DNA of 64,000 nt from NCBI RefSeq assembly GCF_040500525.1, contig NZ_CP159403.1, positions 1,462,501 through 1,526,500 on the forward strand. The letters run 5' to 3'. Made by a program: the position numbers and the translations under genes. Position 1 is the first letter of the stretch. Every line of letters starts with the position of its first letter. This DNA is from Azospirillum formosense (GTDB taxonomy: Bacteria; Pseudomonadota; Alphaproteobacteria; Azospirillales; Azospirillaceae). The notes beneath the pieces were generated by a model, which was given only the letters and a program-made list of their open reading frames with translations, did no database searches and was not told where the DNA came from. Below are positions 54,786 to 63,720 of the stretch, one piece after another.

Positions 54786-55607
54786 ATGAGGATCGGCATC
54801 CTGTCGGACATCCACGCCAACCGCGAGGCGCTGGAGGCCACGCTGGCCGACATGAGCGGCGCGGGGGTGGAGCGGGTCGTCTGCCTGGGCGACGTGGTGG
54901 GCTACAACACCGACCCGTCGCCCTGCATCAGCCTGCTGCGCGAGGCCGGGGCGGTCTGCGTCGCCGGCAACCACGACCGCGCGGTGACCCGCCAGATCCC
55001 CACCGACGGCTTCAGCGTCCGCGCCATCCGGGCGATCGCCTGGACTCGCAAGCGCCTGCCGCCGGAGGACGTCGCGTGGCTGTCCGCCCTGCCGCTGAAG
55101 ACGAATGTCGGCGACCAGCTCGTTGCCGTCCACGGGGCGCTTCATGTGGACCGCGGCTGCGAGCTGGTCCGGCTGAACAGCGAGGACCGGATGCGGCGCA
55201 CCGCGCAGGCCCTGCTCGCCCACCCCTCCGGCGCCCGCATCTGCGCCTACGGGCACACGCACCGGCTCGGCATCCACGAATACCGCAACGGCGAGCTGTG
55301 GGAGCACGACCCCGACAGCGAGGTCGTCCTGCGCGGCGGCTCCTGCTACCTGCTGAACCCCGGCACGGTGGGGGAGCCGCGGAGCGAGGAGCGGCGCGCG
55401 ACCTGGATGCTGTTCGACACCGCCCGGCGGACGGTGAGCGTGCGGCGGGTCGCCTACGACGACCGCGCGGCCTTCGACAAGACGCGCCGGGCGGGGATTG
55501 AACCGCGGCGCCTGCTGTCCATTCCGGCGCCGTTGCGCTCCGCCCTTCAGGGGGGGCTCCGGCGGATGGGGATTTACGAGATGGTGCGGCGGGTCATCAA
55601 CTCGTGA
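54786..55607 (+). CDS. Calcineurin-like metallophosphoesterase
   Basis: A 273-residue phosphoesterase with the dimetal motif set: ILSDIHANREALEA (D-x-H), VVCLGDVVGYNTDPSPC (GD), VAGNHDRAV (GNHD), VAVHGALH and YGHTHRLG (GHTH), followed by LNPGTVGEPR. It fits YfcE/DevT-like phosphodiesterases acting on small molecules. It starts 13 bp after the ATP-grasp stop, so it completes a three-gene operon and probably removes a phosphate from the product or an intermediate. Confidence 0.9.
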   Translation: MRIGILSDIHANREALEATLADMSGAGVERVVCLGDVVGYNTDPSPCISLLREAGAVCVAGNHDRAVTRQIPTDGFSVRAIRAIAWTRKRLPPEDVAWLSALPLKTNVGDQLVAVHGALHVDRGCELVRLNSEDRMRRTAQALLAHPSGARICAYGHTHRLGIHEYRNGELWEHDPDSEVVLRGGSCYLLNPGTVGEPRSEERRATWMLFDTARRTVSVRRVAYDDRAAFDKTRRAGIEPRRLLSIPAPLRSALQGGLRRMGIYEMVRRVINS

Positions 55608-55942
55608 CCCGTTTCCTCACTGAACCGTCGCCAGCATCAGCAGCGACGCGCCGAGCGGCAACAGGGCGAGCAGCAGCTTGAGCATGGGTCCGGCCATCGG
55701 GGTCTCGCAAGGGGGCTTCCAACGCGCGCGACTGTAGCCGGACGACGGGCGACTTTCTGTGACAAATGCCACAACCCAGCCATCCCTTCCCACCTCCTGA
55801 AAAATTTTCCTTTTGATCCAATCTCTCGGCAAATCCGTATCAACTCTTCGGTGCTACCGTCGGTTCCGCCGCGGGATGGGCTTTCGGCGGCCGGCGGCAT
55901 CCAACAAGTCTTCGACGACACGGACCGGCGGGAGTGTGGACA
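55608..55942. other. 335-bp intergenic region before the chemotaxis receptor
   Basis: Around 55760-55850 the sequence is AT-richer (AAAAATTTTCCTTTTGATCC) and probably holds the receptor's promoter; no sigma-28 or sigma-54 element is clear. A 26-residue hydrophobic frame on the minus strand is the only possible gene. Nothing else is supported. Confidence 0.4.
55617..55697 (-). CDS. Possible tiny membrane peptide (26 aa)
   Basis: The frame from ATG 55697 encodes a 26-residue peptide, mostly one hydrophobic helix (MLKLLLALLPLGASLLMLA). It may be a genuine small membrane protein, but length and composition alone are weak evidence. A ribosome site of the form GAGACCCCG is only moderate. Confidence 0.22.
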   Translation of the reverse strand: MAGPMLKLLLALLPLGASLLMLATVQ

Positions 55943-57646
55943 ATGAACTGGTTCCGAAACGCCAAGGTCGGCCTTCGGCTGATGCTGAGTTTCTCCAGCA
56001 TCCTGGTGCTGATGGTCGCGCTGGCGGCCATCGCCATCTACAAGGTCAACAGCATTAACGACAGCCTTTCCACCATCAACGACGTCAACAACGTCAAGCA
56101 GCGCTACGCCATCAACTTCCGCGGCAGCGTGCATGACCGGGCGATCAGCCTGCGCGACGTCACGCTCCTGTCCGACGCGGCGGGGCTGAAGGCCGAGCTC
56201 GCCACCATCGACCGGCTGGCCGCCGACTACGCGCGCTCGGCCGAGCAGCTGGACCGCATGTTCGCCGTCGGCACCCACATCACCGCCAGGGAACGGGACA
56301 TTCTCGCCTCCATCAAGGAGATCGAGGCCAAGACCCTGCCGCTGGCCCGCGCCGTCATCGAGGCGCGCCAGGCTGGCGACACCGACCGCGCCGTCAAGAT
56401 CCTGGTCGAGCAGGCCCGCCCCGGATTCACCGAGTGGCTGGCCCGCATCAACGCCTTCATCGACCTCCAGGAGGCCGAGAGCCAGGCGGTGGCGAAGCAC
56501 GCCCGGACGGTGTCCGAGAGCTTCCAGGTGCTGATGATCTCGCTGTGCGCGGTGACCGTCCTGCTCGGCGCCGGGCTCGCCTGGTGGTCGATCCTGACAG
56601 TGCGGCCGCTGCGCCGCCTGACCGACACGACGCTGAAGCTGGCCGAGGGCGACCTGACCATCGAGGTGCCGCAGGCGACCAGCCGCGACGAGGTTGGCGA
56701 GATCATCCGCGCCGTGCAGGTCTTCAAGGACAACATGGTCCGCGCCCGCCGCATGGAGTCGGAGAAGGAGGAGACGGAACGCCGCGCCGAGGCCGAGAAG
56801 CGCGAGGCGATGAACGGGCTGGCCGACCAGTTCGAGCGCAGCGTCGGCTCCATCGTCGAGCTGGTGTCCCACGCCGCCGCCGAGCTGGAAGGCGCCGCCC
56901 AGACGCTGAACGCCACCATGGAGCGCGCCACCGACCAGGCCGGCACGGTCGCCGCCGCGGCGACCCAGGCGACCGCCAACGTGGAGTCGGTGGCGGCCGC
57001 CTGCGGGCAGCTCGCCGGGTCGGTCAGCAGCATCGGCCAGCAGGTCCGCCAGTCCGCCGACATCGCCAACCGCGCCGTGCGCAACGCCGAGGACACCCAG
57101 GCGACGGCGGAAGGGCTCGTCAGCACCTCGCAGAAGATCGGCGAGGTGGTGCAGCTCATCAACTCGATCGCCCAGCAGACCAACCTGCTGGCGCTGAACG
57201 CGACGATCGAGGCGGCGCGCGCCGGCGAGGCCGGCAAGGGCTTCGCGGTGGTGGCCAGCGAGGTGAAGAATCTCGCCAACCAGACCGCCAAGGCGACGGA
57301 GGACATCACCGCCCAGATCGCCGGGGTTCAGGACGTGACCCTGCGCACCGTGCAGTCGATCCGGGAGATCGCCCAGGTCATCGGGGAAAGCAGCCAGATC
57401 GCCGACGACATCGCCCAGGCGGTCGAGCAGCAGGGCATCGCCACGCAGGAAATCGCCCGCAACGTCCAGCAGGCCTCGGCGGGCACCGCGGAGGTGTCGG
57501 GTGCCATCGTGCAGGTCAGCGGCGCCGCCTCGCAGGGCGGGACCGCGGCAGGCCGCGTGCTGGGCAGCGCCCAGGAGCTGAGCCGCTCCGCCGCACGCCT
57601 GCGGACGGAGGTCAGCGGCTTCCTCGCGAAGGTCCGCGCGGCGTAA
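55943..57646 (+). CDS. Methyl-accepting chemotaxis protein
   Basis: A 567-residue receptor. TM1 is about residues 10-32 ([21 protein letters not shown]), a four-helix-bundle-type periplasmic domain spans about 35-190, TM2 is [20 protein letters not shown], then HAMP ([18 protein letters not shown]) and a signalling domain with the hairpin tip [20 protein letters not shown] and [20 protein letters not shown]. It relays a periplasmic ligand signal to CheA. ATG 55943 has CGGGAG about 9 bases upstream. No C-terminal CheR-tether pentapeptide. No che genes in the window. Confidence 0.94.
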   Translation: MNWFRNAKVGLRLMLSFSSILVLMVALAAIAIYKVNSINDSLSTINDVNNVKQRYAINFRGSVHDRAISLRDVTLLSDAAGLKAELATIDRLAADYARSAEQLDRMFAVGTHITARERDILASIKEIEAKTLPLARAVIEARQAGDTDRAVKILVEQARPGFTEWLARINAFIDLQEAESQAVAKHARTVSESFQVLMISLCAVTVLLGAGLAWWSILTVRPLRRLTDTTLKLAEGDLTIEVPQATSRDEVGEIIRAVQVFKDNMVRARRMESEKEETERRAEAEKREAMNGLADQFERSVGSIVELVSHAAAELEGAAQTLNATMERATDQAGTVAAAATQATANVESVAAACGQLAGSVSSIGQQVRQSADIANRAVRNAEDTQATAEGLVSTSQKIGEVVQLINSIAQQTNLLALNATIEAARAGEAGKGFAVVASEVKNLANQTAKATEDITAQIAGVQDVTLRTVQSIREIAQVIGESSQIADDIAQAVEQQGIATQEIARNVQQASAGTAEVSGAIVQVSGAASQGGTAAGRVLGSAQELSRSAARLRTEVSGFLAKVRAA

Positions 57647-57659
57647 AGAGGCGAATATC

Positions 57660-57859
57660 CCCTCTCCCGCCCCGGGAGAGGGTGCCCGCGGCAGCGGGCT
57701 CTCGCGCTGGCTGAAAGCCAGCGCTGACGCGGCAGGCGGACCTTCGGTCCGCCGAGAGCGGGTGAGGGTCGTACGAGGATCAAACCCTGATCCTTGCCTG
57801 CACCCTCACCCTTCCCGCGCGTTGCGCGGGCCCCTTCCCTCTCCCGGGGCGGGAGAGGG
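57660..57859. repeat. 200-bp composite palindromic intergenic element
   Basis: A nested structure: CCCTCTCCCG/CGGGAGAGGG hairpins at both ends (57660-57682 and 57837-57859, also complementary to each other), GCGCTGGCT-GAA-AGCCAGCGC (57704-57724), GGCGGACC-TTC-GGTCCGCC (57735-57753), GGGTGAGGG (57760-57768) paired with CCCTCACCC (57803-57811), AGGATCA/TGATCCT at the apex (57776-57794) and CCCGCGC-GTT-GCGCGGG (57814-57830). It is intergenic between convergent genes and looks like a dispersed repeat of the REP/MITE class; it may also terminate transcription. Confidence 0.75.
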
Positions 57860-57887
57860 AGCAGGATGCGATGGCCTTGTCAGGACC

Positions 57888-58064
57888 TCACGCCGGGGAG
57901 CGGTCCTTGTACTTCACGATGACGTACAGCGCGTGGATCATGCCCGGTATGTAGCCGAACAGGGTCAGCAGCACGTTGATCCAGAACTGGGCGCCAAACC
58001 CCACCTGGAGGAAGACGCCGACGGGCGGCAGCAGAAGCGCCAGTATGATGCGTATGATGTCCAT
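57888..58064 (-). CDS. YqaE/Pmp3-family small membrane protein
   Basis: A 58-residue protein with two hydrophobic helices around the family signature: IIRIILALLLPPVGVFLQVG and FWINVLLTLFGYIPGMIHAL, ending YVIVKYKDRSPA. Pmp3/YqaE proteins sit in the plasma membrane and are linked to ion and osmotic stress; the mechanism is unknown. The start ATG 58064 is the usual one; a longer frame upstream is a shadow. Confidence 0.92.
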   Translation of the reverse strand: MDIIRIILALLLPPVGVFLQVGFGAQFWINVLLTLFGYIPGMIHALYVIVKYKDRSPA

Positions 58065-58117
58065 GCCGCGATAACGCTGCCGCCCCGCCCCCGGTTCCCT
58101 TCGCCCCGGCGCGATCC

Positions 58118-60907
58118 TCAGCCCAGCAGGCCGATCTGGTCGAAGGGCAGAGGATCGAACCCGTGCTGGTACACCGCGGAGCCCGCCACCGGCGCGAAGT
58201 TGTCGTGCGCGGCGTCGGTGAACTGCGGGTCGAAGGTGAAGGACCCCTTGTCGTAGCCGGCGGCCTGCCACTGCGCCAGCGTGCCGGTGGCGCCGTTCGC
58301 CATCACCTGCGGCCAAGCCTGGAACAGCGCCTCGTTGGGGTCGAGGTCGGCGTAGAAGTTGCCGGTGAAGGTCCCCGCCGTCTTCGGCCCGTCAAGGGCC
58401 ACGGCCCGGCCGTCGCCGGCGTCCACGATGTTCTGGGTGATGGTGTTGTTCGCCATCGGCGAGCCCTTCCAGCCGCCCCAGCCGACGCTCTGCTGCAGAC
58501 CGATCTGGGTGCCCAGATTGTCGGCCAGGATGTTGTCGGTGACCGTGTTGTTCCAGCCGCCGTGCAGGAAGATGCCGCCGACGTTGTCGTGGACGACGTT
58601 GCCCTTCACCGTGGTGCCGCTGGTCCAGTCGTCCAGATAGATGCCCCAGCTCACCAGCTTCGTCGGGTCGAGGAAGGTCGGGGAGACCTTGCCGTCCCAG
58701 GTCACGTTGCCGAAGGCGGTTGTGCCCGACACCTCGTTGTAGGCCACCGTGTGCCCGGCCAGATCCTGCTGGCGGTTGATCAGGTAGATGCCGCCGCCGT
58801 CGCTGGTCTCCTGGTTGGCGCCGATGATCTTGTTGTGGGTGATCGTCGCCCGGTAGGTGGCATCGCCCGAGGCCTGGACGGAGCCGACCGCGATGGCCTT
58901 GCCCGGCGTATCCTCGATCTGGTTGTGGGTGATGGAGACGTCGTTGCTGCCGTTCACCCACAGCGCGTCGCCGCCGTGGTCGACGGCGCTGGCGTGCTGG
59001 ATCAGGTTGTCCGACACCTTGGTGAAGTTGGACCCCGCCTTGACGTAGACGGCCTCGCGCCCGGTCTCGGCGAAGTGGTTGCCGGTGACGGTGCTGTTGG
59101 CGCTGCCCTCCACCGTGATGCCGTAGCCGGTGTTGGTGACGGTGTTGTTCTTGAAGGTCAGCCCGGCGGCGTTGTTGGCGTAGACCGCGTGGCCGTCCGG
59201 CGCGCCGTCGGTCAGGGTCAGCCCCTCGATCGTGACGTTCTTGGCGCCGCCCAGCCCGACCAGCACGGGGAGCTGCGCCGCGACCACCTTGTGCCCGGCG
59301 ACGGCCCCGCCCTCCGGCTTGAACAGCACCTGGTTGGACGCCTTGTCGAAGAACCATTCCCGCGGGGCGTCGAGCTGGTCCTTGCCGTTGAACAGGTAGA
59401 AGCGGCTGCCGGCGCCGAGCGCGTCGTAGGTGCCCTGGGCCAGCGTGATGGTGTTGCTGGCGTAGTCGATGCTCTTCACCGGCACGGTCATGTTGTCGTA
59501 GCCGTGCTGGCTGAAGACGCTGACCATCAGCCCGTCCGTGTTCGAATAGGTCGGGATCGCCCCCGCCTTGAAGCCGAACTGGGTGTAGGCGTCGGCCCCG
59601 GCCTTGGTGGCGATCAGCCAGCCGCCGTCGATGGGGTGGCTGGGGTCGGCGTTGGGCGTGCGGGCCACCGTCTGGCGGTCGCCGTCCATCGATAGGTCGA
59701 GCACCGCCTTGGAGCCGCCGGGAAGCTGCGCGCTGTAGAGGCCGTTGCCGCGCGACACCCAGTTGTCGACCAGGGAGCCGCCGTGGAACACCGGCTTCTC
59801 GCTGCCGTAGGCGGCGAAGCGGACCCCGCTGTCCTGGCCGTCCAGCCAGAGCATGTCCTTCATGTAGTAGTCGCCGCCGCGGACGTAGGTCACGTCGATG
59901 TTCGGGTCGGCGCGCATGGCGTCGCGGGCGGCGGTCAGCGTCGCCTTCGGCCCGTCGGTGCCGGCCGCGTTGGGGGCGGCCAGCTTGCCCGACCATTTGT
60001 CGTTGCCGTTGGTCGCCACGAAGAAGGCCGGCCCGGTCGGGGCGGGGGACGGCGTCGGGGTCGGGGTGGGCGTGGGGGCCGGCGTGGACCCGCCGGTCGC
60101 GAAGAAGCTCTTGTCGGCGTCGACGACCAGCGTGCCGTTCCACCACAGGCCGGACTGGCCCTTGACCACGTCCTTGCCGTCCAACGCACCCTTGTCGTAG
60201 GTGACGATGCTGTCGGTGGCGGCGACGGACTTGCCGTTGATCGTGACCTTGTTGACGATCAGCGAACGGTCCTGCCCGTTCACCACGGCGTCGTTGTCAT
60301 ACTGGATCTGCACCTTGTGCGCTTGGTCCGGTGCGACGTTGGCGGTGAAGCTGTAGTCCTTGGCCGCGGTGCCGACCGTGCCCTCGCCCACCTTCTTGCC
60401 GTCGACCAGCAGGTTGAAATGCGCGTTGGTGCCGCCCGCCGCGATGCCCTGCGCGTTCACCACGAAGGTCGAGGTTCCGGCGACCGGCGCCGCCGGGGCG
60501 GGAAAGTCGGAGGCCGGGGTGTCCACCACCAGCGTGCCGTTCCACCACATCCCCGACTGGCCCTTGACCACGTCCTTCCCATCCAACGCGCCCTTGTCGT
60601 AGGTGACGTTGGCGTCGGTCGGCTTGTGGGTCTTGCCGTTGATGGTGACCCCGCTGACGATCAGCGAGCGGTCCTGGCCGTTCACCACGGCGTCGTTGTC
60701 GTATTGTATCTGCACCTTGTGCGCCTGCGCCGCGGTGACCGGCACCGTGAAGCTGTAGGCGGTCGGGCTGCTGGCGTTGACGGTTGCCTGGCCCACCTCG
60801 ACGCCGTCGATCAACAGGCGGAAATGCGGCCAGATGCCTCCGGCGGACTGCCCATAGGCACTCACGACAATCTTGGCGTCGGTCTTGCCCGTGGTGGTCG
60901 AAGCCAT
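58118..60907 (-). CDS. Large beta-helix protein with two duplicated carbohydrate-binding modules
   Basis: A 929-residue protein in three parts. Two tandem about 130-residue modules (residues about 10-129 and 145-263; offset exactly 134 residues) share KVQIQYDNDAVVNGQDRSLI and DKGALDGKDVVKGQSG then WWNGTLVVD, resembling Ca-dependent xylan-binding (CBM36/60-like) domains. A Pro/Thr linker (TPAPTPTPTPTPSPAP) follows. Residues about 295-929 are a right-handed parallel beta-helix with many N-x-V/I-x-x-N-x-I repeats, as in polysaccharide lyases or epimerases. No signal peptide is visible and no RTX nonapeptides, so the export route is unclear. Probably extracellular. Confidence 0.82.
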   Translation of the reverse strand: MASTTTGKTDAKIVVSAYGQSAGGIWPHFRLLIDGVEVGQATVNASSPTAYSFTVPVTAAQAHKVQIQYDNDAVVNGQDRSLIVSGVTINGKTHKPTDANVTYDKGALDGKDVVKGQSGMWWNGTLVVDTPASDFPAPAAPVAGTSTFVVNAQGIAAGGTNAHFNLLVDGKKVGEGTVGTAAKDYSFTANVAPDQAHKVQIQYDNDAVVNGQDRSLIVNKVTINGKSVAATDSIVTYDKGALDGKDVVKGQSGLWWNGTLVVDADKSFFATGGSTPAPTPTPTPTPSPAPTGPAFFVATNGNDKWSGKLAAPNAAGTDGPKATLTAARDAMRADPNIDVTYVRGGDYYMKDMLWLDGQDSGVRFAAYGSEKPVFHGGSLVDNWVSRGNGLYSAQLPGGSKAVLDLSMDGDRQTVARTPNADPSHPIDGGWLIATKAGADAYTQFGFKAGAIPTYSNTDGLMVSVFSQHGYDNMTVPVKSIDYASNTITLAQGTYDALGAGSRFYLFNGKDQLDAPREWFFDKASNQVLFKPEGGAVAGHKVVAAQLPVLVGLGGAKNVTIEGLTLTDGAPDGHAVYANNAAGLTFKNNTVTNTGYGITVEGSANSTVTGNHFAETGREAVYVKAGSNFTKVSDNLIQHASAVDHGGDALWVNGSNDVSITHNQIEDTPGKAIAVGSVQASGDATYRATITHNKIIGANQETSDGGGIYLINRQQDLAGHTVAYNEVSGTTAFGNVTWDGKVSPTFLDPTKLVSWGIYLDDWTSGTTVKGNVVHDNVGGIFLHGGWNNTVTDNILADNLGTQIGLQQSVGWGGWKGSPMANNTITQNIVDAGDGRAVALDGPKTAGTFTGNFYADLDPNEALFQAWPQVMANGATGTLAQWQAAGYDKGSFTFDPQFTDAAHDNFAPVAGSAVYQHGFDPLPFDQIGLLG
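60119..60723. repeat. 402-bp-period duplication within the beta-helix gene
   Basis: About 200 bp at 60119-60321 and 60521-60723 are near-identical direct repeats at a 402-bp offset, encoding the shared halves of the two carbohydrate-binding modules. The DNA identity remains high in silent positions, for example CGTTCACCACGGCGTCGTTG in both, so the duplication looks recent or gene-converted. Confidence 0.8.
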
Positions 60908-61143
60908 TGGATGGTTCCCTCGCTCTTATGCTCAACGGCCGCGAGCATGGCGGGGCCGGCCAGACATTTGTGCGCCATTTTGATAACAGGCGAGGGGCAC
61001 CGGGTCCGTGCTTCTATCCGCCACCGCCTATAACGGGAGAGGCGGTTGAGCGGGAGTTATACGCACCAAAGCGCAGGCTCCCCCGGATTAAAGCGAAGCC
61101 TTACGTGTTGATGGCTTATACGGAACCAAGAGGCAGAGACCCC

Positions 61144-61617
61144 ATGAAGAAGATCGCTGTTACCGCCTTTGTCGCCCTGTCGCTTGCCGCCTGCCAGAGC
61201 GGCGGCAGCGGCATCGGGACCAAGCAGACGGTCGGCGCGCTTGGCGGCGCGGCGGCCGGCGGCGTGATCGGTTCGCAGTTCGGCGGCGGCACCGGCAAGC
61301 TCATCACCACCGGTGTGGGCACGCTGCTCGGCGCCTATCTCGGCAGCGAGCTTGGCCAATCGCTCGACCGCGCGGACGAGACCTACGCCCAGCGCGCGGC
61401 CACCCAGGCCTATGCGGCGCCGATGGGCTCGACCATCCAGTGGAACAACCCGGAATCGGGCAACCGCGGCACCATCACCCCGATCCGCGACGGCCGCGAC
61501 AACTCCGGCAATTATTGCCGCGAGTACCAGCAGACCGTCTATGTCGGCGGCAAGGCCGAGCGTGCCAACGGCACCGCCTGCCAGCAGCCGGACGGCACCT
61601 GGCGCATCGTGTCCTAA
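61144..61617 (+). CDS. Glycine-zipper outer-membrane lipoprotein (17-kDa surface antigen-like)
   Basis: A 157-residue lipoprotein. The signal ends in the lipobox LAAC (Cys about residue 17). Then follows a Gly/Ala-rich double transmembrane glycine zipper (VGALGGAAAGGVIGSQFGGG and LITTGVGTLLGAYLGSELGQ), then a soluble domain with WNNPESGNRGTITPIRDGRD, CREYQQTV and ACQQPDGTWRIVS, the surface-antigen C-terminal fold. It probably sits in the outer membrane. ATG 61144 follows AGAGACCC. No operon partner. Confidence 0.9.
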   Translation: MKKIAVTAFVALSLAACQSGGSGIGTKQTVGALGGAAAGGVIGSQFGGGTGKLITTGVGTLLGAYLGSELGQSLDRADETYAQRAATQAYAAPMGSTIQWNNPESGNRGTITPIRDGRDNSGNYCREYQQTVYVGGKAERANGTACQQPDGTWRIVS

Positions 61618-61697
61618 CACCCGGCACGCCCCCTGCCCCGGCCGACCCTTCCGCAAGCCGCGGAAGCGGCGGCCGGGGCGGGAGCCCACGCCGCATC

Positions 61698-61781
61698 CCC
61701 GGAGTCACGACGCCGGAGTCATGATGCCGGAGTCATGATGCCGGAGTCATGATGCCGGAGTCATGACGCCAAGGTCACGAC
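61698..61781. repeat. 14-bp tandem repeat (about 6 units)
   Basis: Four near-identical units GCCGGAGTCATGAT/C at 61712-61767, with degenerate units on each side (61698-61711 and 61768-61781). The last unit overlaps the stop codon (61775-61777) of the minus-strand methyltransferase gene. Confidence 0.85.
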
Positions 61782-63118
61782 GCAGGAAGCGCGGTCAGCC
61801 GGATCGCCACCTGTTTGGTGTGCGGGCTGACGGCGATGATCTCCCAGGCCGCACCGGACCCGGCCACATATTCCAGGAATGCGCGGTACTCGTCCTCGCG
61901 CCACGTCCGGTTCCCGATGAACTCGTCGAAGACCAGCACCGTCCCCGCCCGGAAGCGCGGCGCCAGGGCCGTCAGCACCGTCCGCGCCGACGAGTAGATG
62001 TCGCTGTCCACATTGACGAAGCGCACCGCGCCGTCGTGGGCGGCCAGGAAGGGCGGCAGCGTGTCCTCGAACCAGCCCGCGTGCAGCACCGCGTTGCCGC
62101 GCACCGGCGGCAGGCTCTTGCCCGTGCTGAGCACGCCGCGCGGCGCGTTCACCCAGCCTTCCGGCAGCCCCTCGAACGAATCAAAGCCGTGCACGGCTTG
62201 GCCGGCCATGTCGGCGATCTGGTTCAGCGAGGTGCCGCGGCGCACGCCGAACTCCAGTACCAGACCGAGCACCTCCGCCCGCTCCAGCGCGAAGCGCAGC
62301 AGGTCCGCCCCGACGCCGAAGAGCCGGACGTCCGGTGCCAGATGCGGGCGGATCGCCGCCACCGCCTCCACCAGGGCCAAGCGCTTCGGCTGACCCGCCA
62401 GCTTCTCGCCATGCAGCGCCGCGGCCTCCGCGTCGCGGCCCAGCAGCAGCAGGTAGGCGCACAGGAAGCCCCAGTATTTGCCCGCCGCGCCCGGACACTC
62501 CGCAGCCCGACGCAGGCGGCGCAGCGCGTCCTCCACCCCGTTCAGGCCCAGCGCCACGGCGTGGCTGCCGAACCACGCGGCGGCGTGCTCCGGATCGTCG
62601 GCCAGCCGCTCGTCGAAGACCGCCAGCGCGCCGGCGGCGTCGCCGAGATGGGCGAGGCTGACCGCCCGCTCATAGAGGATGTCCGCCGAGCGGTTCCCGG
62701 CGGCCAGCGCCTCGCCGGTCACCCGCAGGGCCTCCTCGTAGAGGGCGTCGCGCCGGTAGGCGCCGGCCAGCGCCTCGCGGAGGCCGGGGAAAGCCGGATC
62801 GGCCGCCGCGACCCGCTCCAGCCAGCGCACCGCCTGGAGGCGGTCCCCGCCCGCCAGAACGGCCTGGGCGAGACGCTGGAGGGTCTCCGCATGGGCCGGC
62901 TCGCGCACCAGGGCGCGGCGCAGCGCGGCGGTGGCGGCCGCAGCATCGCGACGGCCGAGCGCGGCCAGGCCGGTCAGCCGGTCGCGCTCGGCGGATGCGC
63001 CGGCCTCCGGCGCGGAGTCCCGCAGCAGGCGCGCCGCCTGCCGGAAATGCCGCGCCTCGATCAGGCGGCGCGCCTCGGTCAGAACCTCATCCACGGGAAA
63101 AACCTGTCGGTCGGGCAT
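61775..63118 (-). CDS. TPR protein fused to TylF-like O-methyltransferase domain
   Basis: A 447-residue protein. TPR-like helices run to about residue 240 (EARRLIEARHFRQAARLLRD, AALRRALVREPAHAETLQRL, AALAVFDERLADDP). The C-terminal domain is a class I SAM methyltransferase of the macrocin O-methyltransferase (TylF/MycF) type: VLEFGVRRGTSLNQIAD (SAM loop), VHGFDSFEGLPEGW, VRFVNVDSDIYSSARTVL, TVLVFDEFIGN (metal site). It probably methylates a sugar hydroxyl. It repeats the TPR-plus-glycan-enzyme plan of the 31-38 kb block. ATG 63118 is the natural start; the C-terminus runs into a 14-bp repeat. Confidence 0.87.
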   Translation of the reverse strand: MPDRQVFPVDEVLTEARRLIEARHFRQAARLLRDSAPEAGASAERDRLTGLAALGRRDAAAATAALRRALVREPAHAETLQRLAQAVLAGGDRLQAVRWLERVAAADPAFPGLREALAGAYRRDALYEEALRVTGEALAAGNRSADILYERAVSLAHLGDAAGALAVFDERLADDPEHAAAWFGSHAVALGLNGVEDALRRLRRAAECPGAAGKYWGFLCAYLLLLGRDAEAAALHGEKLAGQPKRLALVEAVAAIRPHLAPDVRLFGVGADLLRFALERAEVLGLVLEFGVRRGTSLNQIADMAGQAVHGFDSFEGLPEGWVNAPRGVLSTGKSLPPVRGNAVLHAGWFEDTLPPFLAAHDGAVRFVNVDSDIYSSARTVLTALAPRFRAGTVLVFDEFIGNRTWREDEYRAFLEYVAGSGAAWEIIAVSPHTKQVAIRLTALPAS

Positions 63119-63225
63119 GGTCGGAAGGGCGCAGAGATGCCCTGCGTCGGTGCCGGGATGCAAGCGCCGCCTGCGGCTGATGCGGGGGTGCAGGAAAAGA
63201 AATGCCCCCTTCGATATTTTTCCCT

Positions 63226-63255
63226 TTGACAGGGGGGGCTCTGGATTGCTATTCA
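63226..63255 (+). promoter_or_regulatory. Sigma-70-type promoter of the tRNA array
   Basis: TTGACA at 63226-63231, an 18-bp spacer and TATTCA at 63250-63255 (or CTATTC with 17 bp, closer to the alphaproteobacterial CTATAT form). The predicted start is about 10 bp before tRNA-Thr. The -35 is a perfect match. Confidence 0.65.
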
Positions 63256-63271
63256 CCCGCTCCCGCCGGAC

Positions 63272-63346
<75 letters not shown>

Positions 63347-63347
63347 T

Positions 63348-63423
63348 GGGGCCGTAGCTCAGATGGGAGAGCGCCTCGTTCGCAATGAGGAGGTCAGGGG
63401 TTCGATCCCCCTCGGCTCCACCA
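63348..63423 (+). tRNA. tRNA-Ala (anticodon CGC), CCA encoded
   Basis: Acceptor GGGGCCG pairs with CGGCTCC and includes the G3-U70 wobble, the alanine identity element. Anticodon loop TTCGCAA on CCTCG/TGAGG; T-loop GTTCGATC; ends A-CCA. 76 nt. Separated from tRNA-Thr by one base. Confidence 0.95.
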
Positions 63424-63522
63424 ACTTCTTCGGCGGTTGGTTGGTTGACTTGAGTAAGTTGGGTAAGGTTGAATTTAGTGCTTGCTTCGGCGGTCTTTGT
63501 TCTTTAGAAGGTCGCCTACGAC

Positions 63523-63599
<77 letters not shown>

Positions 63600-63644
63600 C
63601 TTTCTTGTGGTTCAGGTCAAGTTTGGTTTGGTATCTCGCGGTTT

Positions 63645-63719
63645 GGTCCTGTAGCTCAGCGGGAGAGCACTACGTTGACATCGTAGGGGTCACTGGTTCA
63701 ATCCCAGTCGGGACCACCA
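63645..63719 (+). tRNA. tRNA-Val (anticodon GAC), CCA encoded
   Basis: Acceptor GGTCCTG pairs with CGGGACC; anticodon loop TTGACAT on CTACG/CGTAG; T-loop GTTCAATC; ends A-CCA. 75 nt. Confidence 0.95.
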
Positions 63720-63720
63720 T

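Noticed and set aside
61763-63229. A 488-residue open frame on the plus strand
   Set aside because: It is antisense to the TPR-methyltransferase and lacks any recognisable motif.
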